DNA from: an uncultured Kiritimatiellota bacterium | Lineage (GTDB): Bacteria > Verrucomicrobiota > Kiritimatiellia > RFP12 > DVOR01 | Direction of reading: 5' to 3' | NCBI GenBank assembly: GCA_944389545.1 | Contig: CALXMT010000005.1 | Location: forward strand, 42,191 to 106,190 | Length of the DNA stretch: 64,000 bases | Part shown: positions 48,552 to 56,150 of the stretch, piece by piece | How positions within the stretch are numbered: the stretch's first letter is position 1 | How the letters are laid out: each line of letters begins with the position of its first letter | The notes under the pieces: model-generated | The model's database searches: none | Told to the model about the DNA's origin: nothing | The model's input: only the letters and a program-made list of their open reading frames with translations | Translations under genes and position numbers: made by a program

Positions 48552-49618
48552 TGGGTATGGTGGCGGTTCCGCCACACCCCATTGAGCAACAACGCCGCCA
48601 ACGGCAACAGAAAGACCATTCCCAGCAGATGGGTGTGGGCATGGCCGGGATCGGTCAGCCCGGGGATTGAGACAAGCCCCCGCAGAGGAAAGTCAATCAA
48701 AAGCCCAACGCCGACGGCCACCAACGCCACCGCCGCAACAAAGGCCGTGGTCGTCCGCCAACCGAACTCCCGCCCCAACACGAGCATCGCCGCCACGTGC
48801 GTCGTCGGCGCGCACGCCATGAAGACGAAGGCCGCCCCCGGGGAGAGGCCCGCGGCCACCAACCCCGCCGCCACCGGGATAATCGCCAACGAACAGGCGT
48901 AGGTGGGGATGCCGATGAGCACCGCAAGCAAGTAAGCCAACGGCAGGGAAAGCCCTTGCAGGGCGTTCTCCGGAATGGCCACGCCAATTGCCGCCGCAAT
49001 GACCACGCCCACCAAGAGCAGCCCCGCCAACTCGCCGGGTAGGTGCACGAAGGCATAATGCGCCGCGTCACGCACGCGAGTCTTGCGGTCAGCGAACTCA
49101 TGGTGATGCGACTCGCCCGCATGGTGCGGGTGATCGGGGTCGTGATGGTGGCAAGCACAGAGACCCGCGCAGTCGGATTCCAAATCCGCAGTCTCATGGG
49201 GCGGAGGCTGCGCCACGCCAAACCACCGCACAAAGGCCCCCGCCACGACTCCCGCAATCACCGCCCCCACGAAGCGCACCAGCGTCATGAAGGGTCCTAA
49301 AATGGGCCAGCTCACCAAGAGCGCGTCCGTTCCGGCCTGCGGGGTGGAAGCCAGGAAGGCACACACCGGGGCCTTACGCGCACCGTTGCGGCGGAGCGCC
49401 AGCCCCACCACCAAGACGCCGCACGAACAGATAGGCAACGGCAACCCGATGAGCGAGGCCTTTACAATCGGCCGCCAACCGGGACCACCTAAGTGTCGCC
49501 GCATCCAACCTTCGTTGAGGAAGACCGAAATCAGAAAGGCCAAGACAAACCCCACGAGCAACCAAGGGGCCATATCCAGCCAAATATCCAGAAACTGATG
49601 AAGAAACGCGTGAACCAT
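48542..49618 (-). CDS. SO_0444/DUF318-type permease, His-rich, possible metal exporter
   Basis: A 358-residue polytopic protein with eight or so membrane segments in two repeats. The first repeat holds PLPICSCGVLVVGLALRR and the second IPTYACSLAIIPVAAG followed by ACAPTTHVAAM, typical of the YraQ/SO_0444 permease family, some members of which export Cu or Zn. A cytoplasmic loop (about residues 150-175) is rich in His and Cys (CACHHHDPDHPHH), and the C-terminus is also His-rich, which supports a metal substrate. It converges with the trmJ-like gene. No metal-responsive regulator is adjacent. Confidence 0.85.
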   Translation of the reverse strand: MVHAFLHQFLDIWLDMAPWLLVGFVLAFLISVFLNEGWMRRHLGGPGWRPIVKASLIGLPLPICSCGVLVVGLALRRNGARKAPVCAFLASTPQAGTDALLVSWPILGPFMTLVRFVGAVIAGVVAGAFVRWFGVAQPPPHETADLESDCAGLCACHHHDPDHPHHAGESHHHEFADRKTRVRDAAHYAFVHLPGELAGLLLVGVVIAAAIGVAIPENALQGLSLPLAYLLAVLIGIPTYACSLAIIPVAAGLVAAGLSPGAAFVFMACAPTTHVAAMLVLGREFGWRTTTAFVAAVALVAVGVGLLIDFPLRGLVSIPGLTDPGHAHTHLLGMVFLLPLAALLLNGVWRNRHHTHHD

Positions 49619-49631
49619 CTCTCAACCTATC

Positions 49632-50921
49632 TCAAACCAAACCGGCCAATCGCCGCGCCAACACCGGAAGTCCCGGATCCCGTGCGCCGAAGGTCGCAAC
49701 GGCCATTCCCGGCCGCGCCATGTCACGTATCCGCGCCTCCGCCGCGGCCAAATCGTCCACCGACTCCGCAGGGCAAGTCAGTCGCGCCAAGAGCGCATCA
49801 CTGTTCAGCGAGCGGTCGGTCGTCCCGCCCGCGTCATAGACCGGCAACAGCAAGAGTCGGTCGCACGGACGTACCACGGCGTTGAACATCTCCGCCAACC
49901 CCTTCATCATCTTGCGAAGCGGCGCGTAGCCGTGCGGGCGCCAGAGGCCGACGACCCCTGTGGGGAAGGCCTCGGCAAGCGTCGTCCACGCCGCCGCGAG
50001 CTTCTCCACGTTGTGCGCGTAGTCATCCACCACGCACGCGCCGTTCAGCGTCCCCACGCGCTCAAGCCGCCGCCGCACCCCTGGGAAGGTCGCCAGGGCC
50101 TCGGCGAGTTCCGCCTCACCGCACCCCAACGCCAGTGCCATCTCGAGGGCCGCCTTCGCGTTCGCCACGTTGTGCGCCCCGGGCATGGGCAACATCCATT
50201 CCCGTCCCCGCCAATCGAAACGCGTCTCCCACCCCTCCGTCCGCACCGCGGTTTCTTCCGGCGCGTCCGAGGTGTCGATAACAATGCCGGAGGCCTTCGC
50301 CTTGAAGTCACGAAAGAGGGCCTCAGCCTCCGCCTTCGGGAAGTGGTCACTCGACGCATTCGTCACGATGACATGACTGGGCGTCAGTGCCATCAACGAC
50401 TTGTCCGACTCATCCGCCTCCACCACCATCAATCCGGTCCGGTTCTGCGAAGGCCACACCGAGCCGATACGTCTGCCCTCGCAATCCCATCCGATGACCT
50501 TCGCACCGTTCACGACAAAGGGGTCGCGCCCGCATTCCTTCAGCAAGTGCCCCAGAAGCGCCGTCACCGTGGACTTCCCGCAGGTTCCCGTCACCGCGAT
50601 AAGCTCATGTCCCTCAGCCAGCTCCGCCAAGGCCTCGCTCCGGTGCATCAACCGTGCCCCCACGCGCTTCGCCGCCATCAAATCCCCATTGTCCGCCTCG
50701 ATGGCCGTGGAATAGACCACCACCATCCCCGTGCTGACGGCGCACCCATCCTGCGGATGCAATGCCACGCCCTCCTGCCGCAACGTCGCCAACGTCGGCG
50801 TCTCCTGCCCCATCTCCAGCAAGCGGTCCGATCCACTCACGCAGGAATCCTTATCCAGATAGGCCTGCGCCAACGCGCTCATCCCGACTCCACCGATACC
50901 GATCAAATGCACCTTTTTCAT
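49632..50921 (-). CDS. murC: UDP-N-acetylmuramate-L-alanine ligase-like Mur ligase
   Basis: A 429-residue three-domain Mur ligase, which most likely adds L-Ala to UDP-MurNAc. It has the MurC-type start VHLIGIGGVGMSALAQAYL, YSTAIEADN, an ATP loop VTGTCGKSTVTALLG (most MurC have GTHGKTTT), EADESDKS, GAHNVANAKAALEMA, and a final domain VDDYAHNVEKLAAAW with LWRPHGYAPLRKM. It is shorter than typical MurC, and the Cys-for-His change in the loop and the RPHGYAP block are unusual, so a MurC-like ligase with other use is possible. The ATG at 50921 follows a TATAAT box by six bases, with no ribosome-binding site. Confidence 0.8.
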   Translation of the reverse strand: MKKVHLIGIGGVGMSALAQAYLDKDSCVSGSDRLLEMGQETPTLATLRQEGVALHPQDGCAVSTGMVVVYSTAIEADNGDLMAAKRVGARLMHRSEALAELAEGHELIAVTGTCGKSTVTALLGHLLKECGRDPFVVNGAKVIGWDCEGRRIGSVWPSQNRTGLMVVEADESDKSLMALTPSHVIVTNASSDHFPKAEAEALFRDFKAKASGIVIDTSDAPEETAVRTEGWETRFDWRGREWMLPMPGAHNVANAKAALEMALALGCGEAELAEALATFPGVRRRLERVGTLNGACVVDDYAHNVEKLAAAWTTLAEAFPTGVVGLWRPHGYAPLRKMMKGLAEMFNAVVRPCDRLLLLPVYDAGGTTDRSLNSDALLARLTCPAESVDDLAAAEARIRDMARPGMAVATFGARDPGLPVLARRLAGLV

Positions 50922-50927
50922 GACGCA

Positions 50928-50936
50928 ATTATAACA
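50928..50936 (-). promoter_or_regulatory. Putative promoter of murC, giving a leaderless transcript
   Basis: On the minus strand TGTTATAAT ends six bases before the ATG, so transcription should start at or within a base or two of the start codon. There is no Shine-Dalgarno sequence between them. Confidence 0.5.
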
Positions 50937-50988
50937 AACCGCGCAATCCCCCCTCCGTTTTCCTGCCGCAGTCAAACATCAACCTCGC

Positions 50989-51026
50989 AAAAAAACGCGG
51001 GCCGGGGAGAGAGACCGAACCCGCGC
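50989..51026 (-). terminator. Terminator of the DUF3793-flavodoxin unit
   Basis: A CGCGGG / CCCGCG stem with additional pairing is followed by seven T residues on the minus strand, 21 bases past the flavodoxin stop. Confidence 0.85.
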
Positions 51027-51047
51027 AAGGAGAGAAGGGTGAATGCC

Positions 51048-51539
51048 TCACAGAGAGGCTTGGAGCGTCTTCGCCCAGGCCGCAATGCGGTCAGGCGTCT
51101 GGTCCGCCTCGTTGGTGTCGTCCAAGGCGAGACCGACGAAGTTCCCATCGCGGACGGCAAGGGACTCCACCGCGGAATAACCGACGGCTGGGACCTGTCC
51201 GACCAACGTGGCACCGCGTTCGATGGCCTTGTCCGCCAAGATACCGATCGCGTTGACGAAGGTATCCGCGAACCCGACGGAGTCGCCGGTGCCGAAGACG
51301 GCGACCTTGCGTCCGGTGAGGTCCACGGCGTCCAACAGGGCGATGCCGGCGACCCAGTCGTCCTGCAATTCGCCGTAGCCCCAGGTGGAGCTACCGAGAA
51401 CCACAAGGTCGGCGTCAAAGTCGTCGGCGGTCGCCGCGGCGATGGGCTTGGCCTCGGCCCCAAGAAGCGTCGCGAGCTGTTGCGCGGCGGCCTCGGTGGC
51501 TCCGGTGGTGCTCCCATAAAGAATGTTGATTTTAGCCAT
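51048..51539 (-). CDS. Flavodoxin
   Basis: A 163-residue FMN electron carrier. The phosphate loop is YGSTTGATEAAAQ near the N-terminus; VVLGSSTWGYGELQDDW and VAVFGTGDSVGFADTFVNAI form the flavin-binding loops, and the long-chain insertion is present. I chose the ATG at 51539 because AAAGGAG lies eight bases upstream; the earlier part of the frame shadows the DUF3793 gene. It forms a two-gene unit with that gene. In anaerobes it could supply electrons to radical-SAM enzymes such as the sulfatase maturase encoded at 52343. Confidence 0.95.
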   Translation of the reverse strand: MAKINILYGSTTGATEAAAQQLATLLGAEAKPIAAATADDFDADLVVLGSSTWGYGELQDDWVAGIALLDAVDLTGRKVAVFGTGDSVGFADTFVNAIGILADKAIERGATLVGQVPAVGYSAVESLAVRDGNFVGLALDDTNEADQTPDRIAAWAKTLQASL

Positions 51540-51541
51540 GT

Positions 51542-52210
51542 TCAGGCTCCTTTCCGTGTGGTGTTGCGAGAAATCGAAAGCGCGGCAATGCGGCGAAAGC
51601 GTTCCGTCGGAGTGGCGTGGGTCAAACACACGCCGGCGGCCCAAAGTTCCAGGCGGCGATGGCGACGCATCAGTCTGCGGCTATGCCCCTCCGCCCCGAA
51701 GACACGCCAACGGTCGCCCGGTTGCGTGACCTCCGGCGCGGCATGGCAGAACCCGCAGACATCCTTGGGCGGATAACCCAGGAAGAGCCCCACCTCATGC
51801 GCCGGGCCAGCCTGCCAACGACGGGCCAGTTCGTCCAACATCGGCCCCACCCCGCCGGAGATCGGCCACCCACGCCGCGCCAAGAAGGCCGCCGCACGGT
51901 TGTCACCCAACGCCTCGCCCAACCGCGTGGGATGGTAGAAGAGCGCCAACGCGCCGGACGCATCCTCAGAAAGAATTCGATAGGGCAATCCCAATTGCGC
52001 GAAGACGCCGCGCACCGCGCCGCACCCGGCCTTGCCGGCTCGCCCGCAGAGGGGCACGCGCAGAAGCTCGGCGGGTTTGGCACCGCAACGCACGGCCGCG
52101 GTCTTCACCGTCAAGAAGGTCAACGTCTCCTCCTTGTGGCGGCTGCAAATCAAACTCCAATGATCCAAGAACATCCGTTGCTCCAGTTGCGGGATGGACA
52201 CCTTGTCCAA
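51542..52210 (-). CDS. DUF3793 family protein
   Basis: A 222-residue protein of unknown function. The DUF3793 landmarks are KTAAVRCGAKPAELLRVPL near the start, ALFYHPTRLGEAL in the middle and HEVGLFLGYPPKDVCGFCH. The family is often next to flavodoxin, as here, with a two-base gap. The C-terminal 40 residues are basic and do not match the usual family end. Start is uncertain: TTG at 52210, GTG at 52201 or ATG at 52174 are all possible, none with a good ribosome-binding site. An extended -10 box ends only 10 bases before the TTG. Confidence 0.78.
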   Translation of the reverse strand: MDKVSIPQLEQRMFLDHWSLICSRHKEETLTFLTVKTAAVRCGAKPAELLRVPLCGRAGKAGCGAVRGVFAQLGLPYRILSEDASGALALFYHPTRLGEALGDNRAAAFLARRGWPISGGVGPMLDELARRWQAGPAHEVGLFLGYPPKDVCGFCHAAPEVTQPGDRWRVFGAEGHSRRLMRRHRRLELWAAGVCLTHATPTERFRRIAALSISRNTTRKGA

Positions 52211-52220
52211 TCACGCCTAT

Positions 52221-52229
52221 AAGATAGCA
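52221..52229 (-). promoter_or_regulatory. Putative extended -10 promoter of the DUF3793-flavodoxin unit
   Basis: On the minus strand TGCTATCTT; the expected transcription start is within a few bases of the first possible start codon. Confidence 0.5.
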
Positions 52230-52342
52230 TAGACTAATAAACAGTGCAACAGAAAAATTAGTGTTACTGAATATTTTTACACGCCTCCCCAAACCGTTTC
52301 GGTAAGGGAAACGGACAAAGGAAGGGAAATAAAGGAAGGGGC

Positions 52343-53461
52343 TTAGGCGCGGCGGAGCGCGGCGGCCTCACGCCGAAGCGGCGGCAGGATGTGCGCGTAA
52401 ATACGTTTCCACGCCGGGCACAGATAGGAGAGCGTGGAGGCGTCGCGCGAGGCATCGTGACCGGCGCGGTTCTTGGGGCAGTCGCCCTGACAGAACGTCA
52501 CATAGGGGCACTCGCGACACGCCGAATTGTAGGCGGCCTTGCGCGCTCCAAAGGCCGTGTGCAGGGGATTGTCCCAGAGTTCGTCCCAGTCATTCTCCAA
52601 GATGTTGCCCAAGCGCAGTTCGGGCCGCACGAAGAAATCACAGGGATAGACATCGCCATTGTGCTCGACCACGAAATATTCCCGGCAGTCGCACCCCATG
52701 GCACAACTATTGGCCTCGCCGGTAAGAATCTTGGAGACGATGCTGTCAAAGAGGCGTACCGAGACGGTGTGCAGGTCGTGCGCGTACCATTCGTCAAAGA
52801 CGGCGATGATGAAGTCCGCCCACTCCTCCGGCGTGACGGCATAAGGCAACCGCGTACCGTCCGAACCGAATTCAACGCATTCGATGAATTGCAGGTAACG
52901 TTCGCCCAGCTCGTCGCGCAGATAACGGTAGGTGCCGATGGGGTCGTGGACGTTGCTCTGAGAGACAAGCGTGAGGATGTTGTGCTCCACGTTGTGCTCA
53001 CGCAGAAGGGCGAGTCCGCGCATCACGGCGGCATGGCTACCCTTGCCGGCGGGATCCGGGCGTCGTTCGTCATGGACGGCCGCGGGGCCATCGACGCTCA
53101 CGCCCAACAGAAAATGATTGTCCGCGAAGAGCTTCGCCAACCCGGACGTGAGGAGCGTGCCGTTGGTCTGGACGCAGTTGGTGATTTGCGCACCGGGCCT
53201 GGCATAGCGGCGCTGCAATCGCAGAAGCGTGCGGTAGAAGTCCTCCCCCATCAACAAGGGTTCGCCGCCCTGAAAGGCAAAGGTATGCGCAGGAAAGGGC
53301 AGGGCCAAAAAACCGCGAACCAAACGCGTAAGCGTGGCTTCGTCCATGCGATGCACCCGCGTCTGCGGATAAAGCTCGGCGCGGCCCAAGTAAAAACAGT
53401 AGGCACACCGCAGATTGCAATCCGCGCCGGCAGGCTTGATAAGCAGAGAAAATGGACGCAT
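52343..53461 (-). CDS. Anaerobic sulfatase-maturating enzyme (radical SAM/SPASM)
   Basis: A 372-residue radical-SAM enzyme that oxidises the active-site Cys (or Ser) of sulfatases to formylglycine without oxygen. The radical-SAM motif is Cys15, Cys19 and Cys22 in DCNLRCAYCFYL. FAFQGGEPLLMG, CVQTNGTLLT and LGVSVDGPAAVHDERRPDPA are signature blocks of anSME. The C-terminal SPASM region has Cys in ANSCAMGCDCREYFVVEHNG, GDVYPCDFF and CRECPYVTFCQGDCPKNR, for two auxiliary clusters. The sulfatase at 1431-2984 has a Cys-type motif and is an obvious client. It follows dyad array 3, and no close partner gene is seen. Confidence 0.92.
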   Translation of the reverse strand: MRPFSLLIKPAGADCNLRCAYCFYLGRAELYPQTRVHRMDEATLTRLVRGFLALPFPAHTFAFQGGEPLLMGEDFYRTLLRLQRRYARPGAQITNCVQTNGTLLTSGLAKLFADNHFLLGVSVDGPAAVHDERRPDPAGKGSHAAVMRGLALLREHNVEHNILTLVSQSNVHDPIGTYRYLRDELGERYLQFIECVEFGSDGTRLPYAVTPEEWADFIIAVFDEWYAHDLHTVSVRLFDSIVSKILTGEANSCAMGCDCREYFVVEHNGDVYPCDFFVRPELRLGNILENDWDELWDNPLHTAFGARKAAYNSACRECPYVTFCQGDCPKNRAGHDASRDASTLSYLCPAWKRIYAHILPPLRREAAALRRA

Positions 53462-53489
53462 GGCGGTTGCCTGGGGAAGGGTCGAAAAT

Positions 53490-53600
53490 GAAACCCTATA
53501 GGGTTCGGCTCGAGACCCTATAAGGGTTGACCTCGGACCACTATAGGGTCTGCCCCTCGACCCTTATAAGGGTCGGACTCGGACCCCTATAGGGTCTCGG
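53490..53600 (-). repeat. Family D dyad array 3 (about five units, reversed)
   Basis: Same unit as arrays 1 and 2 but inverted (plus strand reads CTCGGACCACTATAGGGTC and so on). It lies between nadA and the sulfatase maturase, both on the minus strand, so relative to transcription it has the same orientation as the other two arrays. Confidence 0.85.
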
Positions 53601-53620
53601 GAGGGGCCTGTACGGGAGAC

Positions 53621-54652
53621 TCAAAGGGCGAGCATCCGCTCAACGGAAGCCTTGGCATCGTCCACCAAAACATCGTCCACACGGACCTGATTGGCCTCCG
53701 GCCACTCGGTGAGCGTGCGCAACAGCGCCTCAAGCGTTGTGCGGCCCATATCCGCGCACAGAATGGGGCGCAACGGATGGATGCGCAGGTGCGGGTTGGC
53801 GGCGGCCAACCGTTCCACCAAGTGATCTTCGGTGCCGACAATCAGTTCTGCGCCGGGCTCGGCCCGCGTGACGGATTCGATGATGGCCTTGGTCGAGCCG
53901 ACGTGCTCGGCACGCGCGGCAACGATACTGGGAGCCTCAGGATGGATGAGGAGCTCGGCCTGGGGATGCGCGGCGCGCGCGGTGGCCACATCCTGCAGGG
54001 TGTAGCCGGCGTGAATGGGGCAACACCCATCCCACGCGACGAGCGTGGCTGCGCGGATTTGCGCATCGGTCAGACCGCCGTCCTCCGCATTGCGACGCCA
54101 CAGCGCGACCTCATCGGCGCGTCCCAGCACACGCATGATGTTGGTGCACAGATGCTGGTCCGGCGCAAAGAGGATGCGCTTACCCTGCGCCAAGAAGTGC
54201 TCCACCACGCGTCTGCCATTGCCGGACGTGCAGGCCGCGCCGCCATGGCGGCCGCAGAACGCCTTCACCTCCGCGCTGGAGTTCACGTAAACGATAGGCA
54301 CCCACTTGGCCTTGGGCGCGACGGCGCACAAATGGGCCCACGCGGCCTCGAGCGCATCCGCCGTGGCCATGTCGGCCATCGGGCAACCGGCCTTCGGCGC
54401 AGGCATCCACACGCTCCGCCCAGGGCCGCGCGACAGAATGTCCGCCGTCTCCGCCATGAAGCGCACACCGCAAAAGACGATGCGTTCGGCCGTGGACTGC
54501 GCGGCCAGCCGCGACAACTCCAACGAGTCACCCACCGCATCACAGTGGGCCACGATTTCGCTGGGCTGATAGTGGTGCCCCAGAATCAAGAGACGTTGGC
54601 CCCACTCCGCGCGCACACGCTCGATGGCCTCGACAATCGCTTCCGTTTCCAT
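53621..54652 (-). CDS. nadA: Quinolinate synthase
   Basis: A 343-residue 4Fe-4S enzyme that condenses iminoaspartate and dihydroxyacetone phosphate to quinolinate for NAD synthesis. Visible are LILGHHYQPSEIVAHCDAVG, DSLELSRLAAQ, IVFCGVRFMAETADIL, SSAEVKAFCGRHGGAACTSG, FAPDQHLCTNI, WDGCCPIHAGYT and ILCADMGRTTLEALL, which supply the three cluster Cys and the substrate residues. I chose the ATG at 54652 (GGAGGTG about ten bases upstream); the frame upstream shadows tsaE. It is the last gene of a NifU-like, tsaE, nadA unit. nadB and nadC are not in the window. Confidence 0.95.
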   Translation of the reverse strand: METEAIVEAIERVRAEWGQRLLILGHHYQPSEIVAHCDAVGDSLELSRLAAQSTAERIVFCGVRFMAETADILSRGPGRSVWMPAPKAGCPMADMATADALEAAWAHLCAVAPKAKWVPIVYVNSSAEVKAFCGRHGGAACTSGNGRRVVEHFLAQGKRILFAPDQHLCTNIMRVLGRADEVALWRRNAEDGGLTDAQIRAATLVAWDGCCPIHAGYTLQDVATARAAHPQAELLIHPEAPSIVAARAEHVGSTKAIIESVTRAEPGAELIVGTEDHLVERLAAANPHLRIHPLRPILCADMGRTTLEALLRTLTEWPEANQVRVDDVLVDDAKASVERMLAL

Positions 54653-54657
54653 CTCGC

Positions 54658-55095
54658 TCACACCTCCGTCAACGTCGCCAGACGCGTACCCGCCGGCGTC
54701 AACTCCAACCTCAGGGTCAGCCGATGCGGCGCCTCCGCGTCCAAAACGCGCGCGGCACGCTCCGGCCACTCAATCACCACGCGCGCACCGCCCTCCAGCG
54801 CCTCTTCCAGCCCCAGGTCGTAAAGCCCCTCGGGCGTGGCCAGGCGATAGAGGTCGAAATGCGTCAGCGTGCCGCCGTCCGGCAAAGGATAGGCGTTCGC
54901 CAGCGTGAAGGTCGGGCTCGTCACCGGACGCGTCACCCCATAGGCCCGCGCCAACGCCTGCGTGAAGGTCGTCTTGCCGGCGCCAAGATCCCCGACCAAA
55001 AGCAACACGCCGCCCGGGCGCAAACGCGGCGCGACCTCCGCGGCCAACGCCGCGGTGTCCGCCAACGAACGCAATTCCCGGGGCTGCGCGTCCAT
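54658..55095 (-). CDS. tsaE: tRNA threonylcarbamoyladenosine biosynthesis ATPase TsaE
   Basis: A 145-residue P-loop protein needed, with TsaB and TsaD, to form t6A37 in tRNAs. Walker A is GDLGAGKTT (35-43), followed by SPTFTLANAYPL, the family block FDLYRLATPEGLYDLGLEE with the conserved Asp, and VVIEWPERAARVL. The start at 55095 abuts the stop of the NifU-like gene. Length and motifs are standard. Confidence 0.95.
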   Translation of the reverse strand: MDAQPRELRSLADTAALAAEVAPRLRPGGVLLLVGDLGAGKTTFTQALARAYGVTRPVTSPTFTLANAYPLPDGGTLTHFDLYRLATPEGLYDLGLEEALEGGARVVIEWPERAARVLDAEAPHRLTLRLELTPAGTRLATLTEV

Positions 55096-55326
55096 TTACA
55101 TCACGCGCTCAACGGTGATTTCGGGGTCCAGCTCCTCGCGCAGGATGCGCTGGATGCCGTCCTTGATCGTCATCGTGGCATGGGGGCAGCACCCGCACGC
55201 GCCGCGCAGGCGCAAATGCACCGTCTTCCCATCGATGTCGATCAATTCCATGTCCCCGCCGTCGGCCTGCAACATCCCGCGCAGCTCTTCCAGCTTCGCG
55301 CGAATCTTCGTGTTCAATTCGTTCAT
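55096..55326 (-). CDS. NifU C-terminal domain protein (Fe-S cluster carrier)
   Basis: A 76-residue protein consisting of the NifU C-terminal domain. The cluster-binding Cys44 and Cys47 lie in RGACGCCPHATMTIKDGIQ. Such small Nfu proteins carry Fe-S clusters to client enzymes. The ATG at 55326 has AAAGGAT nine bases upstream. It shares a transcript with tsaE and nadA; NadA is a 4Fe-4S enzyme and a plausible client. Confidence 0.93.
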   Translation of the reverse strand: MNELNTKIRAKLEELRGMLQADGGDMELIDIDGKTVHLRLRGACGCCPHATMTIKDGIQRILREELDPEITVERVM

Positions 55327-55349
55327 GGTTCGTAATCCTTTCGCCGCGT

Positions 55350-55358
55350 ATTGTAGCA
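55350..55358 (-). promoter_or_regulatory. Putative extended -10 promoter of the NifU-like/tsaE/nadA unit
   Basis: On the minus strand TGCTACAAT, 23 bases before the start codon. Confidence 0.5.
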
Positions 55359-55612
55359 AACCCACGCCCCTGCGCAACCACCAAACGCATTCCTAACCCA
55401 CCCCGCGCAGTAAAGGCCTCATATGACCACACCGCTTATCTCTACAAGCGCTGTCCGGTTCTGCACCATCATGGGTAAAGAAAGGCGCTCGGCAAGCGCG
55501 CAACCTAAAGAAAGACGGTGCGGGGAAGCGCCGGAAAGGCGCGAAAGAGAAGGCGAGAAAGGGGGTGGATGGACACAAAAGACGGAAAAATGCGCACTCA
55601 TTTACTTTTAAC
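55359..55612. other. Gene-free divergent spacer
   Basis: The 350-base gap between the two divergent units holds no gene. It includes short palindromes such as GCGCTCGGCAAGCGCGC at about 55486 and a purine-rich stretch (AAAGAGAAGGCGAGAAAGGGG at about 55542) without clear relation to the repeat families. Confidence 0.5.
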
Positions 55613-55641
55613 TTGCTTTTTTGCTTGCAATGGCGCATACT
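55613..55641 (+). promoter_or_regulatory. Putative promoter of the glg-region unit
   Basis: TTGCTT and CATACT are separated by 17 bases, 36 bases upstream of the start of the 55677 gene. Confidence 0.45.
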
Positions 55642-55676
55642 CTATCTTGTCAAGGTCGTAAAGAAGAGAGTACCGC

Positions 55677-56129
55677 ATGAAAAGGTGGCTTATCGCAATG
55701 GCATGCACCTGTCTGATTATGGGGCAGGCGGTAGCGGAGTTTGACCTCGCCGCATTCGCGAAGTCGTGGGAGGCGAACATCGCACGGGTGTGCGTGTCGG
55801 AGAAGACGCCGCGCGGCAAATTGCGCAGTGAGGCCATCATGCGCAACGATTACGAGCGGGACTTGCTCCAACACAGAGAGCGGATGATTGCCTCGGGCAA
55901 GCTCTCGACTCCCGAACTGGAGGCGTTGCGCAAAGAGCGCCAGGCGCTGGAGCAACAGTTGAAGGATTTGGACAGACGTATCGTCGAGGCCTCGGCAAGG
56001 GCCCCGGAGATCGTTGAGTTGGATGCCGTGCGCCAGGCGAATGCTGAGCGCGTGACAACCATCAAAAACAAATTGTCGCCGCGGGCCCAGCGCGCGCAGG
56101 ACCAAGACGGTGAAACCAAGACGGAGTGA
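55677..56129 (+). CDS. Small secreted coiled-coil protein, unknown
   Basis: A 150-residue protein with a signal peptide (MKRWLIAMACTCLIMGQAVA) and a long charged helix (about residues 55-130, with heptad-like LEALRKERQALEQQLKDLDR) that should form a coiled coil. I do not recognise the family. Its stop is 21 bases before the glgA start, so the two are likely co-transcribed, but no metabolic link is visible. It resembles in general type the secreted coiled-coil protein at 25918-26634, without clear sequence similarity. Confidence 0.75.
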   Translation: MKRWLIAMACTCLIMGQAVAEFDLAAFAKSWEANIARVCVSEKTPRGKLRSEAIMRNDYERDLLQHRERMIASGKLSTPELEALRKERQALEQQLKDLDRRIVEASARAPEIVELDAVRQANAERVTTIKNKLSPRAQRAQDQDGETKTE

Positions 56130-56150
56130 GATCGCCTCACGGAGGTCATT

